The notes beneath the pieces were generated by a model. The model was not told the origin of the DNA and made no database searches. It saw nothing but the letters and a program-made list of their open reading frames with translations. Position numbers and translations under genes: made by a program. A stretch of DNA of 64,000 nucleotides from Cacajao melanocephalus (taxonomy: Eukaryota > Chordata > Mammalia > Primates > Pitheciidae): NCBI GenBank assembly GCA_963573385.1, contig CAUYLG010039183.1, positions 1 to 64,000 of the forward strand, given 5' to 3'. Below are positions 39,214 to 52,728 of this stretch, in pieces (position 1 is the stretch's first letter; the number at the start of each line of letters is the position of its first letter).

Positions 39214-39816
39214 TTAAAACTCCAAAATAATCTTCTTTGATCCATGCCCCACGTCCAAGTCATATTGATGCAATGGGTGGGTTTCCAAACCCTTGGGCAG
39301 CTCCTGCTTTATGGCACTGCAGGGCTCAGCCTCCATGGCTTCTGTCAAGGAATGGCATTGAGTGCCTGTGGCCTTTCCAGGCAAATGGTACAAACTGTCA
39401 AAAGATCTACCATTCTGGGGTCTAGAGGACAGTGGCCCTCTCCTCATAGCTCTACTAGGCCATGGGCCCAGTGGGGACACTGTGTGGAGGCTCCAACTGC
39501 ACATTTTCCCTATATCCTGCCTTTTAGGTGTTCTCCATGAAGGCTCTGCCCCTTCAGCAGACTTCTGCCTGGACATCCAGGCTTTTGCATACATCCTCCA
39601 AAATCTATGTGGAGGCTTCCAAGCCTCAACTCTTGCACTCTGTGCACCCACAGGCTTAACACCACATAGATCCCACCAAGGCTTATGGCTTGTACTCACT
39701 AAAGCAGTGGCCTGAGTTATACCTGGGTCAGCTGGAGCTGGAGCAGCTGGGCTGCAGGGAGCAGTGTCTTTAGGCTTCACAGAGTGGTGGGCCCAGGGCC
39801 TGGCCCATAAAACCAT
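39214..39816 (-). pseudogene. 200-codon open frame in MaLR internal sequence
   Basis: This is the longest open frame in the window. It is Pro/Ala/Trp-rich and lies wholly inside the MaLR internal region on the element's sense strand. It shows no zinc knuckle, protease, RT or integrase motif and no signal peptide or membrane segment. The homologous stretch of the MaLR at 10.5-11.0 kb is not open over the shared part. The lack of stops may reflect relatively high GC here. A gag-derived origin is possible because MaLRs descend from ERVL, but I see no motif that proves it. Confidence 0.4.
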
Positions 39817-40832
39817 TCCTCTCTCCTAGGCTTCAGAGCCTGTTGACAGAAGGGGCTGCTGCAAAGGTCTCTGAAATGCCTTTGAGGTCTTTTTCCTACT
39901 TTCCTGATTTTCAGTACATGCCTTTCTTTTAGTTATGCAAATGTATCCAGCCTGCTTGAATTCCTCACTTGAAAATGGGTTTTTCTTTTCTACCACATTG
40001 CCAGGTTGCAAATTTTCCAAACTTTTATGCTCTCATTCCCATTTAAATATAAATTCCTGTTTCAGGTCATTTCTATGTTCACACATATGAGCATAAGTTG
40101 TTAGAAGCATCCCTTGAACATTTTGCTGCTTAGAAATATTTTTCCTCCAGAAACCTTAAATTATTACCCTCTAGGCCAAAGTTCCACACATTCCCTAGAG
40201 CAAGGCCACTGCAGCCAATCTCTTTGCTAGTGAATAATAAAAGTGGCCTTTGCTCCAGTTCCCACTAAGTTCCTCAATTCCATCTGAGACCTCCTCAGCC
40301 TGTACTTACTGTCCATAACCCTACCAGCATTTTGGTCATAACTATTTAACAAGTCTCTAGGAAGATGAAGATAAACATTTTCCCACATTTTCCTCACATC
40401 TGAGCTCTCCAAACTCCTCCACCCTCTCTTTGACAGCCTGTTCCAAAGTCACTTCCACATTTTCATTCATCTTTATAGCAATGCCCTAGTCCTCATTACC
40501 AGTTTTCTGTATTAGAATGCACATACCTGTAAAGAAATAACTGAGACAAGATAATTTATAAAGTAAATAACTTTTAATTGGATCACAGTGCTGCAGGCTT
40601 TTAGGAGACTTACAATCATGGCAGAAGGCAAAGGGAAAGCAAGCTCGTTTTACATGGCCAGAGCATTTTTCATGACCCCATGATTCAATCACTTCCCACC
40701 AGGCCTCACTTCTACCACTGGGAATTATATTTCAACATGAGCTTTGGGTGGGGATACAGGTCCAGATCATAACAGCATTCTTTCATTTACATCACACCGA
40801 AAGCAATCATTTGTTTGCATTGCTCTTTAACT

Positions 40833-40857
40833 GTGTGTGTGTGTGTGTGTGTGTGTA
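40833..40857 (+). repeat. (GT)n microsatellite
   Basis: About 12 uninterrupted GT units. Confidence 0.97.
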
Positions 40858-40959
40858 TCACAGAGAGAGATGCAATAGCTGCATTTTTGTCACTAGGTTA
40901 TTTAGCTCAACATTAGCTTCTGAAATTGATTTGTTTTGTTGTGCATATTTGCAGTCCAC

Positions 40960-41435
40960 TCATTACCATTACTTTGCATCACCATTGGTTGAATATAACA
41001 TAGTTCAGTTATTTATTCTACTGCTTATGAACATTTGGGTAGTTTTTAGTTTGGGGCAATTAGAAATGTTACTTCTATGAACATTCTTATATATGTCTTA
41101 ACTGAACATATGTACGCATTTCTATTGGGTATATAACTAGAAATAAAATTACTGGGTTCATATATTCAGTGTTAGGAGATGCTGCCAAAAAAGTCTTCCT
41201 CATTGATTGTGCCAATTTGCATTCCCTCTACCTCTCTGAAGGAAAGCTCCCAGGTTGCACCACCTTGCCTGCACTTGCCATTGCCAGAACTTTCCATTTT
41301 AGCTATTCTGATGTATGTGTAACGGTATCTGAATGTGATTTCGATTTCTGCTTCTTTATACCTACTGAAGTTGTGAATCTTATGTTCTTTGACCTATTTA
41401 CTTTAATCAGATTGAAAATATTTCATCCACTAAAC
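40960..41435 (-). mobile_element. L1M fragment, antisense
   Basis: 'cttatgaacatttgggtag', 'ttctattgggtatataactag', 'aataaaattactgggttcat' and 'gtgccaatttgcattccctc' are the complement of the L1 ORF2 end. The open frame at 41169-41450 is antisense L1. Confidence 0.8.
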
Positions 41436-42689
41436 GGATGCGAATCTTAATTTGGCTGGAAAAATAGCATTACTGCCTCATGTATAGCTATAATCAAAGC
41501 TGAACGTGACAGAGGAGAGAGGAGTTTAGTTGTATTCTGTTATAAGACTTCTACTGTAACATTATCTCTCCTTAGGTCTACTCCTGGTCCCATTGACTTA
41601 CTGGTATTACATAAGATATTAAATTTGTATAAATTGAAAAAGTTTACTCATATGCATATAAACAGTTTTAAAACGTAAGAATGAACCAATCATAAGTTTC
41701 ATCTTTTTCATATCACCTATTTTTTGTATATGTCTTCTCACATATTTGCTTTAGAACCTTAATTGTGTTGTCTATATAAGTTAATTTTTAAGTCTACTAG
41801 GTTATCATCCTACTAACATGCATAACTATTGTTGCAGCAGTGTTTATATCAATTTTTTAGAATTATGTGGGAGAAAAGAGCCATGTCTCTTAATTTCAAA
41901 ATTTAAGATATTATTTAGTAAACAACAAAACTGAATCTCCTATCCAGAAATCTGAAGCACTTCATAATATCAAGCTTCCCTATTTTACACACATTGTTTT
42001 ATTTAGATCTTCATTGTCTCTTAAATTAATAATTGGCATCTTTTCTTATCATATAGATTTACCTTAAGTGTCTTTTCATCATTATTTCCATCACATTTGC
42101 TACCTGAGATATTTTTTGCAAATAGCAAACGTTAGTAAATTTTATATTCTCCCTTGATTCTCTGTTGTCTAAAAGAATTTCTGCTTGGCTCTGTACGTTC
42201 TCTGTATCTTCATCATGAGGAATACATACTTTGTCTTTTTATTTCCAACTATTATTTCTCATTTTTGACCTAATTTTTAAATACTTCAGTTTTCCTTGAT
42301 TTAGTTCTGTGGCACCCGTTTTCTGCTGCTATTTCCTTCTAACTTAGATATTTACAACTCTCACTCTGTTACCTTCATACATGGACATTTACTAAAGTTA
42401 TACTTTATGCTCCTTTCTTTTCTGTATTCACATACTGTCTCTCGATCCTCTCAGCTGTTCTTAGAATGTAAATATTACCTCAATGTAAATAAAATAAAAT
42501 TTGGCTGCTACCTCTACTTCTGAAATTAAAAGATTCATATCTTGGGTTCGTATGAAATAAAACATCTGTCAGGCACAAAGATAACGGAAACAGTATACCC
42601 CAGTATGGACATATGTAGTCATGGCATATTAACTACATTCACATATTGTTCAGTTCCACTTGTAGTTGTACGTGCATGAATTTTAAAGC
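41436..42689. other. AT-rich sequence, nothing recognised
   Basis: No repeat family or coding signal was recognised. Confidence 0.5.
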
Positions 42690-42860
42690 TGAATATTCTT
42701 GTGCCATATCACTTGAGTGACCCTAAGTAAGTTAGTTTCCTCCATTACATCTCATTTTCCCTATTTGTGAAAATAGGAATTTTTCATAGAAAAATAAAAA
42801 TATAAATTGTCTTCTTTGTATCAACCTAAAAATGCAAAAAATGTGCCTGAAGCCTGGCTC
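42690..42860 (-). repeat. Probable MIR, antisense
   Basis: 'gagtgaccctaagtaagtta' followed by 'tcattttccctatttgtgaa' and 'aataggaa' matches the reversed MIR core ('gaccttgggcaagttact', 'ctgtaaaatggga'). Divergence is high and the edges are uncertain. Confidence 0.55.
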
Positions 42861-45800
42861 ACAGTCCTGTTTACTTGAAAATATATGGCTTTCACATTTT
42901 CATGATCCTGTGGAATTTATTGTTTAGAAAGTATAAATACTAAGTGCTAGAATATTCAGTATATTGTAGAATGAGTGCAAAACTTATCCTATATGCAGGC
43001 TGTGGCTGTGACTTGAGATGTAGTACTGAGAAGTACAGTATTATTTTTCATTTGAGTTGTCCCTAGGGCATTGTGGTTTTAACACACATCTGAGTACCTT
43101 GTTTAAGATTTACATTCTTTTCTCTTTGTTTAATTTGAATGGATTTGAATCTTACAGCTTTTAGGTTTGAATGCACCACTTTTGTAAAATTATTTTTTGA
43201 CAAATAATCAAAAAAAGTAAAACATATTTTTCCCTTTTATAAAAAATTTTCTGTAGTCTAACTCTGACACATTACCTGATTGCCTGTCTAAAACTCTTTG
43301 TCTGTTTAGGTTTTATTATGAATATTGTTGTAAATTATAAAATGCTTAAATCAAAAGGAATATAATAAAATGTATTTTATTTTTTATATGTTATGTCTGT
43401 TGCTTTTGAGAAGAAAACTTTATGTCAATAAACTCACAACCTGAACAGGAAAAAAATGTGAAGCATTTCATAACTTGCTTATTTTGATTTAAAACAAAAA
43501 GTCTCTCACATACTCATGTGGTGTTTGCAATCTAACAGTTATCCAGGGACCTAAACCATCATTTCATGAAGGAAGTTGAATGTTTATCCAGCCCCAAGTG
43601 CACTTAACATGGCAGTCAGTGCAGACACTATAAACAACCCTCTCTCTGAGTGTATATATAAATTAATGTATCTCTCCAAAGAGTGATCACTGGGTACTTC
43701 CTATTAGTCAATTTATCCACTTGGTTAAAGATGACTGTTCATATTTTATTTTGAAGAACTCTCTTAGTTATTAATTTGAGACAAAGAAACAGAACAGCCA
43801 ATTTACCTTAGCTACTGAAAGTTGTGAGCAGAGAATTGGACACTTTATGCTGTTTTATACGTGCACAGATTCAGCAGGAAGAGCAAATATAAAGTTTAAA
43901 CCATTATTTTTTATATAGGTGCAAATGCAGATAAGCCCTTGATCTTTTAGTCATATAGAATCTGTAGTTAATTGACAAAAAATGTACCTCTTTCCAAAAA
44001 TATTATATTATAAAGTGATTATGAAGGTCCATGCTGAATGAAAAACTAATTTATTAGATAATATGGATTGTTTTGACTTTAGACACATTGTGAGCTAAAT
44101 AGAAACTTATTTCAGCAGCAGTAGTTTTTAACGTTTTTATATAAAAGTGTTTTTTTTTTACAAGAGAGATTCATGCTATGATTAATTTGAAGTGCAGTTC
44201 GTTTTGCTGATAAGATCTTTGCATGGAAATGCATGATGTACATAAGATAGAGTGTTTTAACACAAAATATTTGAAAATAATGTTTAATTCTGTCAAATTT
44301 CTAAGAAATTATAAGGTAAATTATTGTATCTCCAAAATATCTTATAAGTATGAATTAAGGTCATTATCTACAGAATTATCTTAAACCTGTGTTTTCAGGG
44401 AAAATACGCTTTTATTTTTTAAGAGACTTGGAAAAATGTGTTACTTTTTAAGTTATATGATTATTTTAATAATTAAGGTAATGTCAGGTAGTTACAGAAT
44501 AAGTTTTCAAAATCTGCCTTAATTCTAATTCTCAAAAATAAGAGTAGATGACATTGTCAGCCAGGTATATTTTAGACATTTACTCAGATAGACTAACAGA
44601 AATGCTTTTATGAAAGCAGAGCCATATTATATATGGTATACTTTTATTTTTAAAATGATGGATAGAGGGAATGATTCTTGGAAGACAGCCTTGGCTCTCT
44701 GGGTGCATACTGTCTACCCTTCCCAGCCAACCGTGATCCTCAGTTTCAGTGTCCATTTATATATTTCATCATGATGTGAGTGAAGTCAAGTGCTGTGCTA
44801 TAGACTGAGAGGAGACCAGGGGATCAAACGTACAACTAGGGTTTGTGAAAAACCCTGAAGAAAGAGTAAGACAGCATTTTCTAGAGATACTTTGGTCCTT
44901 GAAGATAGCTAAGAAATAGAACTGCTCTGGCCAGAGTAAATCTTTCTGGAAAGATCTTCTGACTTCTCTGATTTTAGTGATTCTACGGTTGTGGATCAGG
45001 TTTGACTCTCTCTACCTATAAGGCTGCTGAGGATGGAATTTTGCAAGTGAGGAGACAAAGGAACAAAGGCAACCATTTTCATAACCATTTGGGATACCCA
45101 GTATGTTTATCAGTTCCAATATGTGAACATTTTTGTACATGTCTTTTGATGCATATTTATGAGTTTATATGAGATAAATACTTGGAAGTGAATTACAGAG
45201 ACTCCTAATGGTCCCTCAATATTAACAATGTTAATATCATTAAGATGTTTTTAAAAGGTAAACTGGAATTCCTTATATTTAACTGGATACATGGTCCCTC
45301 AGAATAAAAGTACACTTTAGCCTAATTTATATCCATGTGTAAGTACTGTCCAAGTGAATAAAATATTAGGAAGCACTGGTTTGACAAATTAGTCTCAGAC
45401 AAATCAGAGATCTTACCCTGCATTAAACTTTACCAGTAATTTCCGTTACACAAGTAATCTCAGTGCACTGTAAAAAGAGTGATACAGGACTTTGAATGTG
45501 GTTTCTGGGCTCTTTCTCACTACATTAGACTTGCTTGGTTATGACTTACATATATGACATCTAACTGATGTGTGTAACCACAGTACTTACACAAGAGGGA
45601 GTCATATCAGTTATGAAACACTTCCATTTTATATTAAGATAGTGATAGAGCTTTAGTGACATTTTCCAGGGAGCCACTGCCCATGTATCCACATATTTTA
45701 TTTTTGTTTCCTATAAGCAGTCCTAAACAGCCTGCCAAGTACTTTCCCCTGAAAATGTCCAAGACATACAGACTTTGCTGCTATCAAATATCATTAGTTA

Positions 45801-46019
45801 TTTTTTATTTTTTATTTTTTTTTTGCTTTTTGGCCAAGATATCTGTGATTAACATATATAAAAGGATATTAAAATAGGTCACTTGCCTTCTTTCTTCCCT
45901 TAAATGCAGATTGGATTCTTAACTCTTTTCTTCCCACACATGTAAGCAGAGGCAGTGTCTCTGAATTTCTGGCAGTAACTTTAACACTATACGCTTCCTT
46001 CTTCCTTCCAATTACAGTG
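42861..46019. other. AT-rich sequence, mostly unrecognised
   Basis: At about 45120-45200, 'gaacatttttgtacatgtct' and 'gataaatacttggaagtgaa' could be another antisense L1M piece. Elsewhere there is nothing recognisable. The 73-codon frame at 45656-45877 ends in a poly-Phe run caused by a T-tract. Confidence 0.45.
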
Positions 46020-47000
46020 TTGATGTACTAGATAAAGATCCACCAGCCATTTTGGCCCCTAGTACTTTGGCACCTTCAGAATGGAAACTTTTCCATGTGG
46101 AAAAACAAGACTAAAGGAGTCTGTGTCCCTATAGATTTGGGGCAACATATCACTCCTAGCATGCCTATTTCTGACCTTTTGCAATATCACAGAAAAATAA
46201 ACACTTATTTTGTTTAAACTCTAGTTCTTTTGTATGTTTTGAAACTCTCAGGTTACTCTAATCCTAATGAATACAAATTTGGAAGTTGGAAGTCAGAATG
46301 CTGTACATGAAAAGAGCCAAAAATATGAAACATTGGAATAACAGGAGCAGATGGGTGGCAAGAATCGAGTACTCACATATTGCAAGCTGACAATCTGATG
46401 ATGTCTGTTATATAATGGAAGCTATATCCTTACATTTTCAGATAGAATTAAAAGCAGCAGTAGAGAGAGTAATAGAAAATTAACAGAGTTGGTCTTACTT
46501 GTCCATTTCTTGCTATTTCTATTAGAGTCCTTCAAGAGAGAAGTACTTAGCTAGGATTAGACACTTAGTGTTGAAGTGGGGATGCTGCTTTCTGCTAAAG
46601 GAGGCACACTCAGTAGCTAAATATCATGCAATTTGGAACTTTGACAGGTTGGAAATCCAATGGCTTCTGTTTCCCAGAGTACATCATTATAATCTGTGGT
46701 TTTCAGTCAGCAGATTTAGCAGATTATATGATTAAATACTTCTGACTGACTTACAGCTTGTTGTGGCCACATTACTAAATTTTGTCAAAGAAATGTAATT
46801 AGATCTAAGTAAAATTTCTGGGGAATGCCCTTAAATAAAAGGAGCATTGGAACTTGTTTTCTTATTTCCTACTAGTTGAGTGCAAATATGATTGCTAGAG
46901 CTCCAACAGTAATTTTGGGACCAATCATGTCCTTGGGGGGCAAAAGCCCAATACAGCAGAACAATGGCTATAAAAGCCTAAAACTCTAACCAAATGGAAT
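46020..47000 (+). repeat. Possible ancient interspersed repeat fragments
   Basis: Two places (about 46030-46275 and 46860-46990) have phrases such as 'ccaccagccattttggcc', 'gcctatttctgacctttt', 'acagaaaaataaacactta' and 'gctagagctccaacagtaat', reminiscent of one old LTR or LINE end. The family cannot be assigned by eye. Confidence 0.35.
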
Positions 47001-47696
47001 ATCATAGATGTTCTGGATTTCCACACTTCTTGGATAATAGGGAAGATTAAATTCTGATAAGAAGCTTCTATTTTTTATTTCTGATGCTACTAATAAAATG
47101 AAACAACTCTGGAATATTTGTGAAAAGTAACATGTTAAAGTAATGTTGGCATAAAGGAGGTAAGATAATATTAAAAGAAAGCAAACAAAGAAAACTGATT
47201 AAAGTACATTGCACTTACATGCACAGGAAATTTTCTGTTCTAAGTATTAAGGATTACATAGCATAAAACTATATACCAATAAACAGCTGTATCTCTCCCT
47301 TTAAATTAAAAGTCATAAACAAATACACACAAGATAAAGTCATGAACTATTTAACATCATAATTATTTGAAATGAATATTTCAATCGCCAACAATATACT
47401 TTATTAGCTAGTCTGAAAAAATCTTATAAATCTGAAATTTGCAGGATAAATAAAATTACAGGAGTTTTAAAACAAAGTGAAGTTAGGGAGACAACAGGAA
47501 CCCAAAGGCAGTTTTTATTTTGGTAACATATGCAAAACCCTGGATCTGTTGACCTTATACTTGCATAACTGCACAGGGTGCAGAAGATGGAAGGAAAATC
47601 TAGGGCTCAGTCAACTATAGATGTCTAATTAAAAATTACTCAGACTTTGGGGGTCTATAGGCTATACCCTATATAAAAAGATTAGTAAAAAAAAAC
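47001..47696. other. AT-rich sequence, nothing recognised
   Basis: No repeat, coding or RNA-gene signature was seen. Confidence 0.5.
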
Positions 47697-47704
47697 AAAA
47701 TACA

Positions 47705-48735
<1,031 letters not shown>

Positions 48736-48744
48736 TTCAATAAG

Positions 48745-49278
48745 CAGACCTTTCTTTCTTTCTTTTTTTTTTTTTTTACTATTTAGCCAGTTACGATGAA
48801 GTAATTGTTCTCCAAAATTTTTTTTGCCTACTTTGTACCTATTTTATACACAGCTTATACTAAAAACAAGCCACATTATTCTATCATAAGTTTGTGACTA
48901 GAATTCCTGTGATAACTTCCTTTGCTGATGATAAAGGCTAGTTTTGAAAAATTGTTTCAAAAACCAGCTTCTTAGTGACTTCATTAAACAGTATATCCAG
49001 ACAAATGTATTCTACCTCCGCAGCAGTTCACATATTGTCCCATACCTTTAGTATACTCCGTTGGAATTATTTGTTTATAATTGAAATGTATTAGATTTGG
49101 ATGGATTTCTGTCTAACGATCTTAGCATTAGTGATACTGTTGGTTGTACTGTGAGTTTGCAACTGAAAACAAAACAAAACACTGGGTAATATATGACAGC
49201 TTCAGATATCAGGAGGTCTAATGTATACATTCAGCACTTTGTGAGGTTTTGAGAACAGAGGTACAGAAAAGAAATTAA
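48745..49278. other. T-rich tract, then unassigned sequence
   Basis: (TTTC)n and a T-run occupy about 48747-48778, possibly the antisense tail of a retroposed fragment I cannot identify. Nothing is recognised after it. Confidence 0.5.
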
Positions 49279-49288
49279 ACCCTCATTT

Positions 49289-49548
49289 CTTCTTTTTTGT
49301 TGTTGTTCTTTAAGTTCTGGAGCACATGTGCAGAATGTGCAGTTTTGTTACATAGGTACACAAGTGCCATGGTGGTTTGCTGCACCCATCAACTGGTCAT
49401 CTACGTTAGGTATTTCTCCTAACAATATCCCTCTCATAGCTCCCACCCTCTGGTGTATAATGTTCTCCTCCTTGTGTCCATGTATTCTCACTCTTCAACT
49501 CCCACTTGTAAGTGATAACATGCGGTGTTTGGTTTTCTGTTCCTGGAA
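49289..49548 (-). mobile_element. L1PA 3' end, antisense, 5'-truncated
   Basis: 'gttctttaagttctggagca', 'gttacataggtacacaagtg', 'ccatggtggtttgctgcacc' and 'cccacttgtaagtgataaca' are the complement of a young L1 3' end. Flanks 49279-49288 (accctcattt) and 49549-49558 (acactcattt) agree at 9 of 10 bases, a probable TSD. Confidence 0.92.
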
Positions 49549-49558
49549 ACACTCATTT

Positions 49559-50486
49559 TTGTGACGAAACAGAAGCTAACTACTTTCGCGGAATTAACAA
49601 TTAATTTATTGCCTCATGTAAACAAACCCAAACATTTAACAACGTTACATTAGAACTTTTGCCTATTGTCAAAACTAACTATAGAGTTCGTATAAAGTAA
49701 GTAGAAAAAACAGTTTTGGTGTTAGTGCTTGATGTGTGCCCTAATCAGTAAGTACATCTAGCACAGTATAAGATTTTGATAAAAATAAGCATTATTAAAA
49801 ATAAAAATGAGAAAATATTAACCCAAATAGTCTTCAAAGTGGTCCTTCTTATGTGCATTTAGAATGAACGTCTTTCAAGAAAAATTTACAAAGAGATGGA
49901 AGTGGACCATTCAAAACAAAAGTAGACTCGTCAAGAGCAAAAGTCATGGTAATCGTTTTTTTTCTTTTTTTTTTTTTGATGCCTAAGTTTGCCTTTTGAC
50001 TTCCTGAAAGCCCAAAGAGTGATGATATCTATTTATTATCAGAGTTTTTGGAGAAAGCCAAAACTTTAGTAGAAAAATGCTGGGAAGTCTTCATCAGAGA
50101 GTCCTTCTTTACCATGACAATTATCCTGCTTATTCTTTTTATCAATCAAGAGTAATTTTTCCAGAGTTTATATGAAAAATCATTAAGTATTCACTTTGTA
50201 GTACTGATTTGGCTCATTCTGATTGATTTTTGTTTCCTAAACTTAAAACATCTATAAACCTATTTTTATTCAATTAATAATGCAAAAATGATGACATTGA
50301 CGTCTTTAATTCCCAGGCCACAGAGTTCTTCAGGGATAGACTAAATAGCTTGTAAAAAACTTATGAATTCTTGATCTTGATGGAGCTTATGTTAAAAAAT
50401 AAAACGTATATATCTTTATCTTTTGATTTCATTCTTCTACAAGTATTTTAATGGTACCTACATACATGACTTTAAAAGTAGACTTC
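49559..50486. other. AT-rich sequence, nothing recognised
   Basis: A T-run at about 49956-49978 is the only distinctive feature. Confidence 0.5.
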
Positions 50487-50840
50487 TGTCTTAGTTGGGA
50501 ATGCTATAACAAAATATCATAGACTGTGTGGTTTAAGCAACATATATGTCTCTTAGTTTTGAAGTCAAGGAAGCTGAAGATCAAAATGCTAACAGATCTG
50601 GTTTTGGTAAGGACCCAATTCCTGGATTTCTGATGACTTGCTGTGACCTCACAAGTCACAGAGAGGAATCTCTGATGTCTCATTTTCATTTAAAGATGCT
50701 AATCCCAACATGAGGGTTTCATTCTCATTACTTCCTCTGAACCTAATTCACTCCCAAATGCTACACTTCCTAATGCCATTATATTGGATAAGTAAGGCCA
50801 CCAAAAACAAATTTTGGAGGCACAAACATTATTTTTAACA
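50487..50840 (-). mobile_element. MLT1-type MaLR LTR, antisense
   Basis: 'gggaatgctataacaaaata', 'catagactgtgtggtttaag', 'ctgatgacttgctgtgacct' and 'attttggaggcacaaacatt' are the complement of an MLT1 LTR, opposite in orientation to the copy at 36952. It is diverged, and no TSD was identified. Confidence 0.75.
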
Positions 50841-50944
50841 GGCTTCCAATTTTAATATGATAGTAGAAACAAGTGGAAAAAATGAAAAATATTTTTATAC
50901 TGGCTTCCAAATTTGCTTCAAGTTAGTAGTGTATGTCTCATCAA

Positions 50945-51102
50945 AAGTATGTTGTATTGAAGACTATTTTTGTGAATCACATTTATTGACTTGTGTATTT
51001 TGAACCATCCCTGCATGCCTTTGATAAAACTCACTTAATCATAGAAAATTATCTTTATAATGTGCTGTTGGATTTGATTTGATCTGATAGCTTTTTGTTG
51101 AC
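50945..51102 (-). mobile_element. Inverted 5' segment of an L1
   Basis: About 150 bp is antisense L1 ORF2 (the reverse-transcriptase region: 'attgacttgtgtattttga', 'accatccctgcatgccttt'). It directly abuts sense-strand ORF2 that starts only slightly further 3' in the element. This is the classic 5'-inversion layout of L1 insertions. Confidence 0.85.
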
Positions 51103-52514
51103 CATTTATTATCATCTCAATAGATGAAGGAAAAGCATTCAAAAAAATCCCGCATCCCTTTATGATAAAATCCCTCAACAATTTAGGCATAGAGGAAACA
51201 TAACTCAAAATAATAAAAGCCATATATAACAAACTGACAGCCAACATCATACTAAACAAGGAAAAGTTAAAAGCATTTCCATTAAGAACTGGAGCAAGAT
51301 AAGGATGTTCATTTTTATTACTTCTGTTCTACATAGTACTGGAAGTCCTAGCAAGAGCAATCAGATAACAGAAAGAAACAAATTAGAAATCTAATCTAAT
51401 CTTTTAAATCATTAGATCTAATCTTTTAGATTTCTAAAGAAATCTAAATTAGAAAAAAAGAAAGTCAATCTATCTCTAACTATAATATTATTCCTAGAAA
51501 ACCCTAAGTACTCTTCCAAAAATCTCCTAGATTTGATATATAAATTCAGGTTACCAAATCAATGTACACAAATCAGTAGCATTGCCTTATACTGAGAATC
51601 AAATCAAGATCACACCGAGAATCAAATCAAGAGCTTGATCACATTTACAACAGCTACAAAACATTTAAAATATCCAGAAATATAATTAACCAAGAAGGTG
51701 AAAGATTTCTACAAGGAGAACTATAAAACACTGCAAAAATAAATCATAGATGACACAAATGGAAAAACACTCTACTCATGGATTGAAAGAATCAGTATTC
51801 TAAAAATAAGCATATTGCCCAAAACAATCTACAGATTCTTTGTTATTACTATCAAAATACTAATAGAATTAGAAAAAATAATTCTAAAATTCATATGAAA
51901 CAAAAAAAGAGCCCTAACAGCCAAAGCTATCGTAGCAAAATGAACAAATCTGAAAACACCACACTACTCAACTTCAAATTACACTACAAGGCTGTAGTAA
52001 CCAAAACAGCATGGTCCTGGTAAAAAGTAGACACATAGACAATGGAGCAGAAGAGAAAAATACAGCCAAATACTTACAACCAACTGATCTTTAACAAACT
52101 AAACAAAAGCATACCCTAGAGGACAGATACCCCATTTAATATATGGTTCTGGGAAAATTGAATAGCCATGTATAGAAGAATGAAACTGGATCCATATCTC
52201 TCACTATATACAAAAATTAATTGAAGTTGGATTAAACACTTAAATCTAAGACCTGAAAACATAAAAACTGTAGAAGAAAACCTAGGAAAAAAACTTCCAG
52301 ACATTGGCTTAGGCCAAGAATTTATAACTATAACTTCCAAAGAAAATGCAACCAAAACAAAGATAAATAAATGAGACTTACCTAAAGAGTTTATGAAAGG
52401 CAAAAGAGATAATCAATAGAATAAATAGACAACTTACAGAATAGCAGACATTATTTGCAAACTGTACCTCCAATGGACTAATATCCAGAATCTACAAGGA
52501 ACTCAAGCAAATTA

Positions 52515-52517
<3 letters not shown>

Positions 52518-52556
<39 letters not shown>
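52518..52556. repeat. (AT)n microsatellite within the L1
   Basis: About 19 uninterrupted AT dinucleotides. It is likely length-polymorphic and prone to cruciform formation. Confidence 0.97.
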
Positions 52557-52559
<3 letters not shown>

Positions 52560-52728
52560 AAAAATGAGAAATGACATTAATAGACATTTCTCAAGAGAAG
52601 ATAAACAAATGACCAAAAAACATATAAAAATGTTGAACATTACTAATCATTAGAGAAGTGTAAATTGAAACACAATGAGATACCAGCTTGTCATAGCCAG
52701 AAAGGCCACTATTAAAAAGTCAAAAATA

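Larger units (their letters stand above)
37752..40774 (-). mobile_element. MST/THE1-type MaLR provirus, interrupted by an ERV1 LTR
   Basis: Minus-strand MaLR: 3' LTR at the left (37752-37761 plus 38462-38872, split by the ERV1 LTR), internal region 38873-40508, and 5' LTR at the right (40509-40774, with about 100-150 bp missing from its middle). Both LTRs share 'ttacaataatggcagaag'-type and 'caatcacctcctaccaggcc'-type motifs. The internal region contains the same sequence as the MaLR at 10491-11007 in the opposite orientation. MaLR internals carry no recognised replication genes. Confidence 0.92.
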
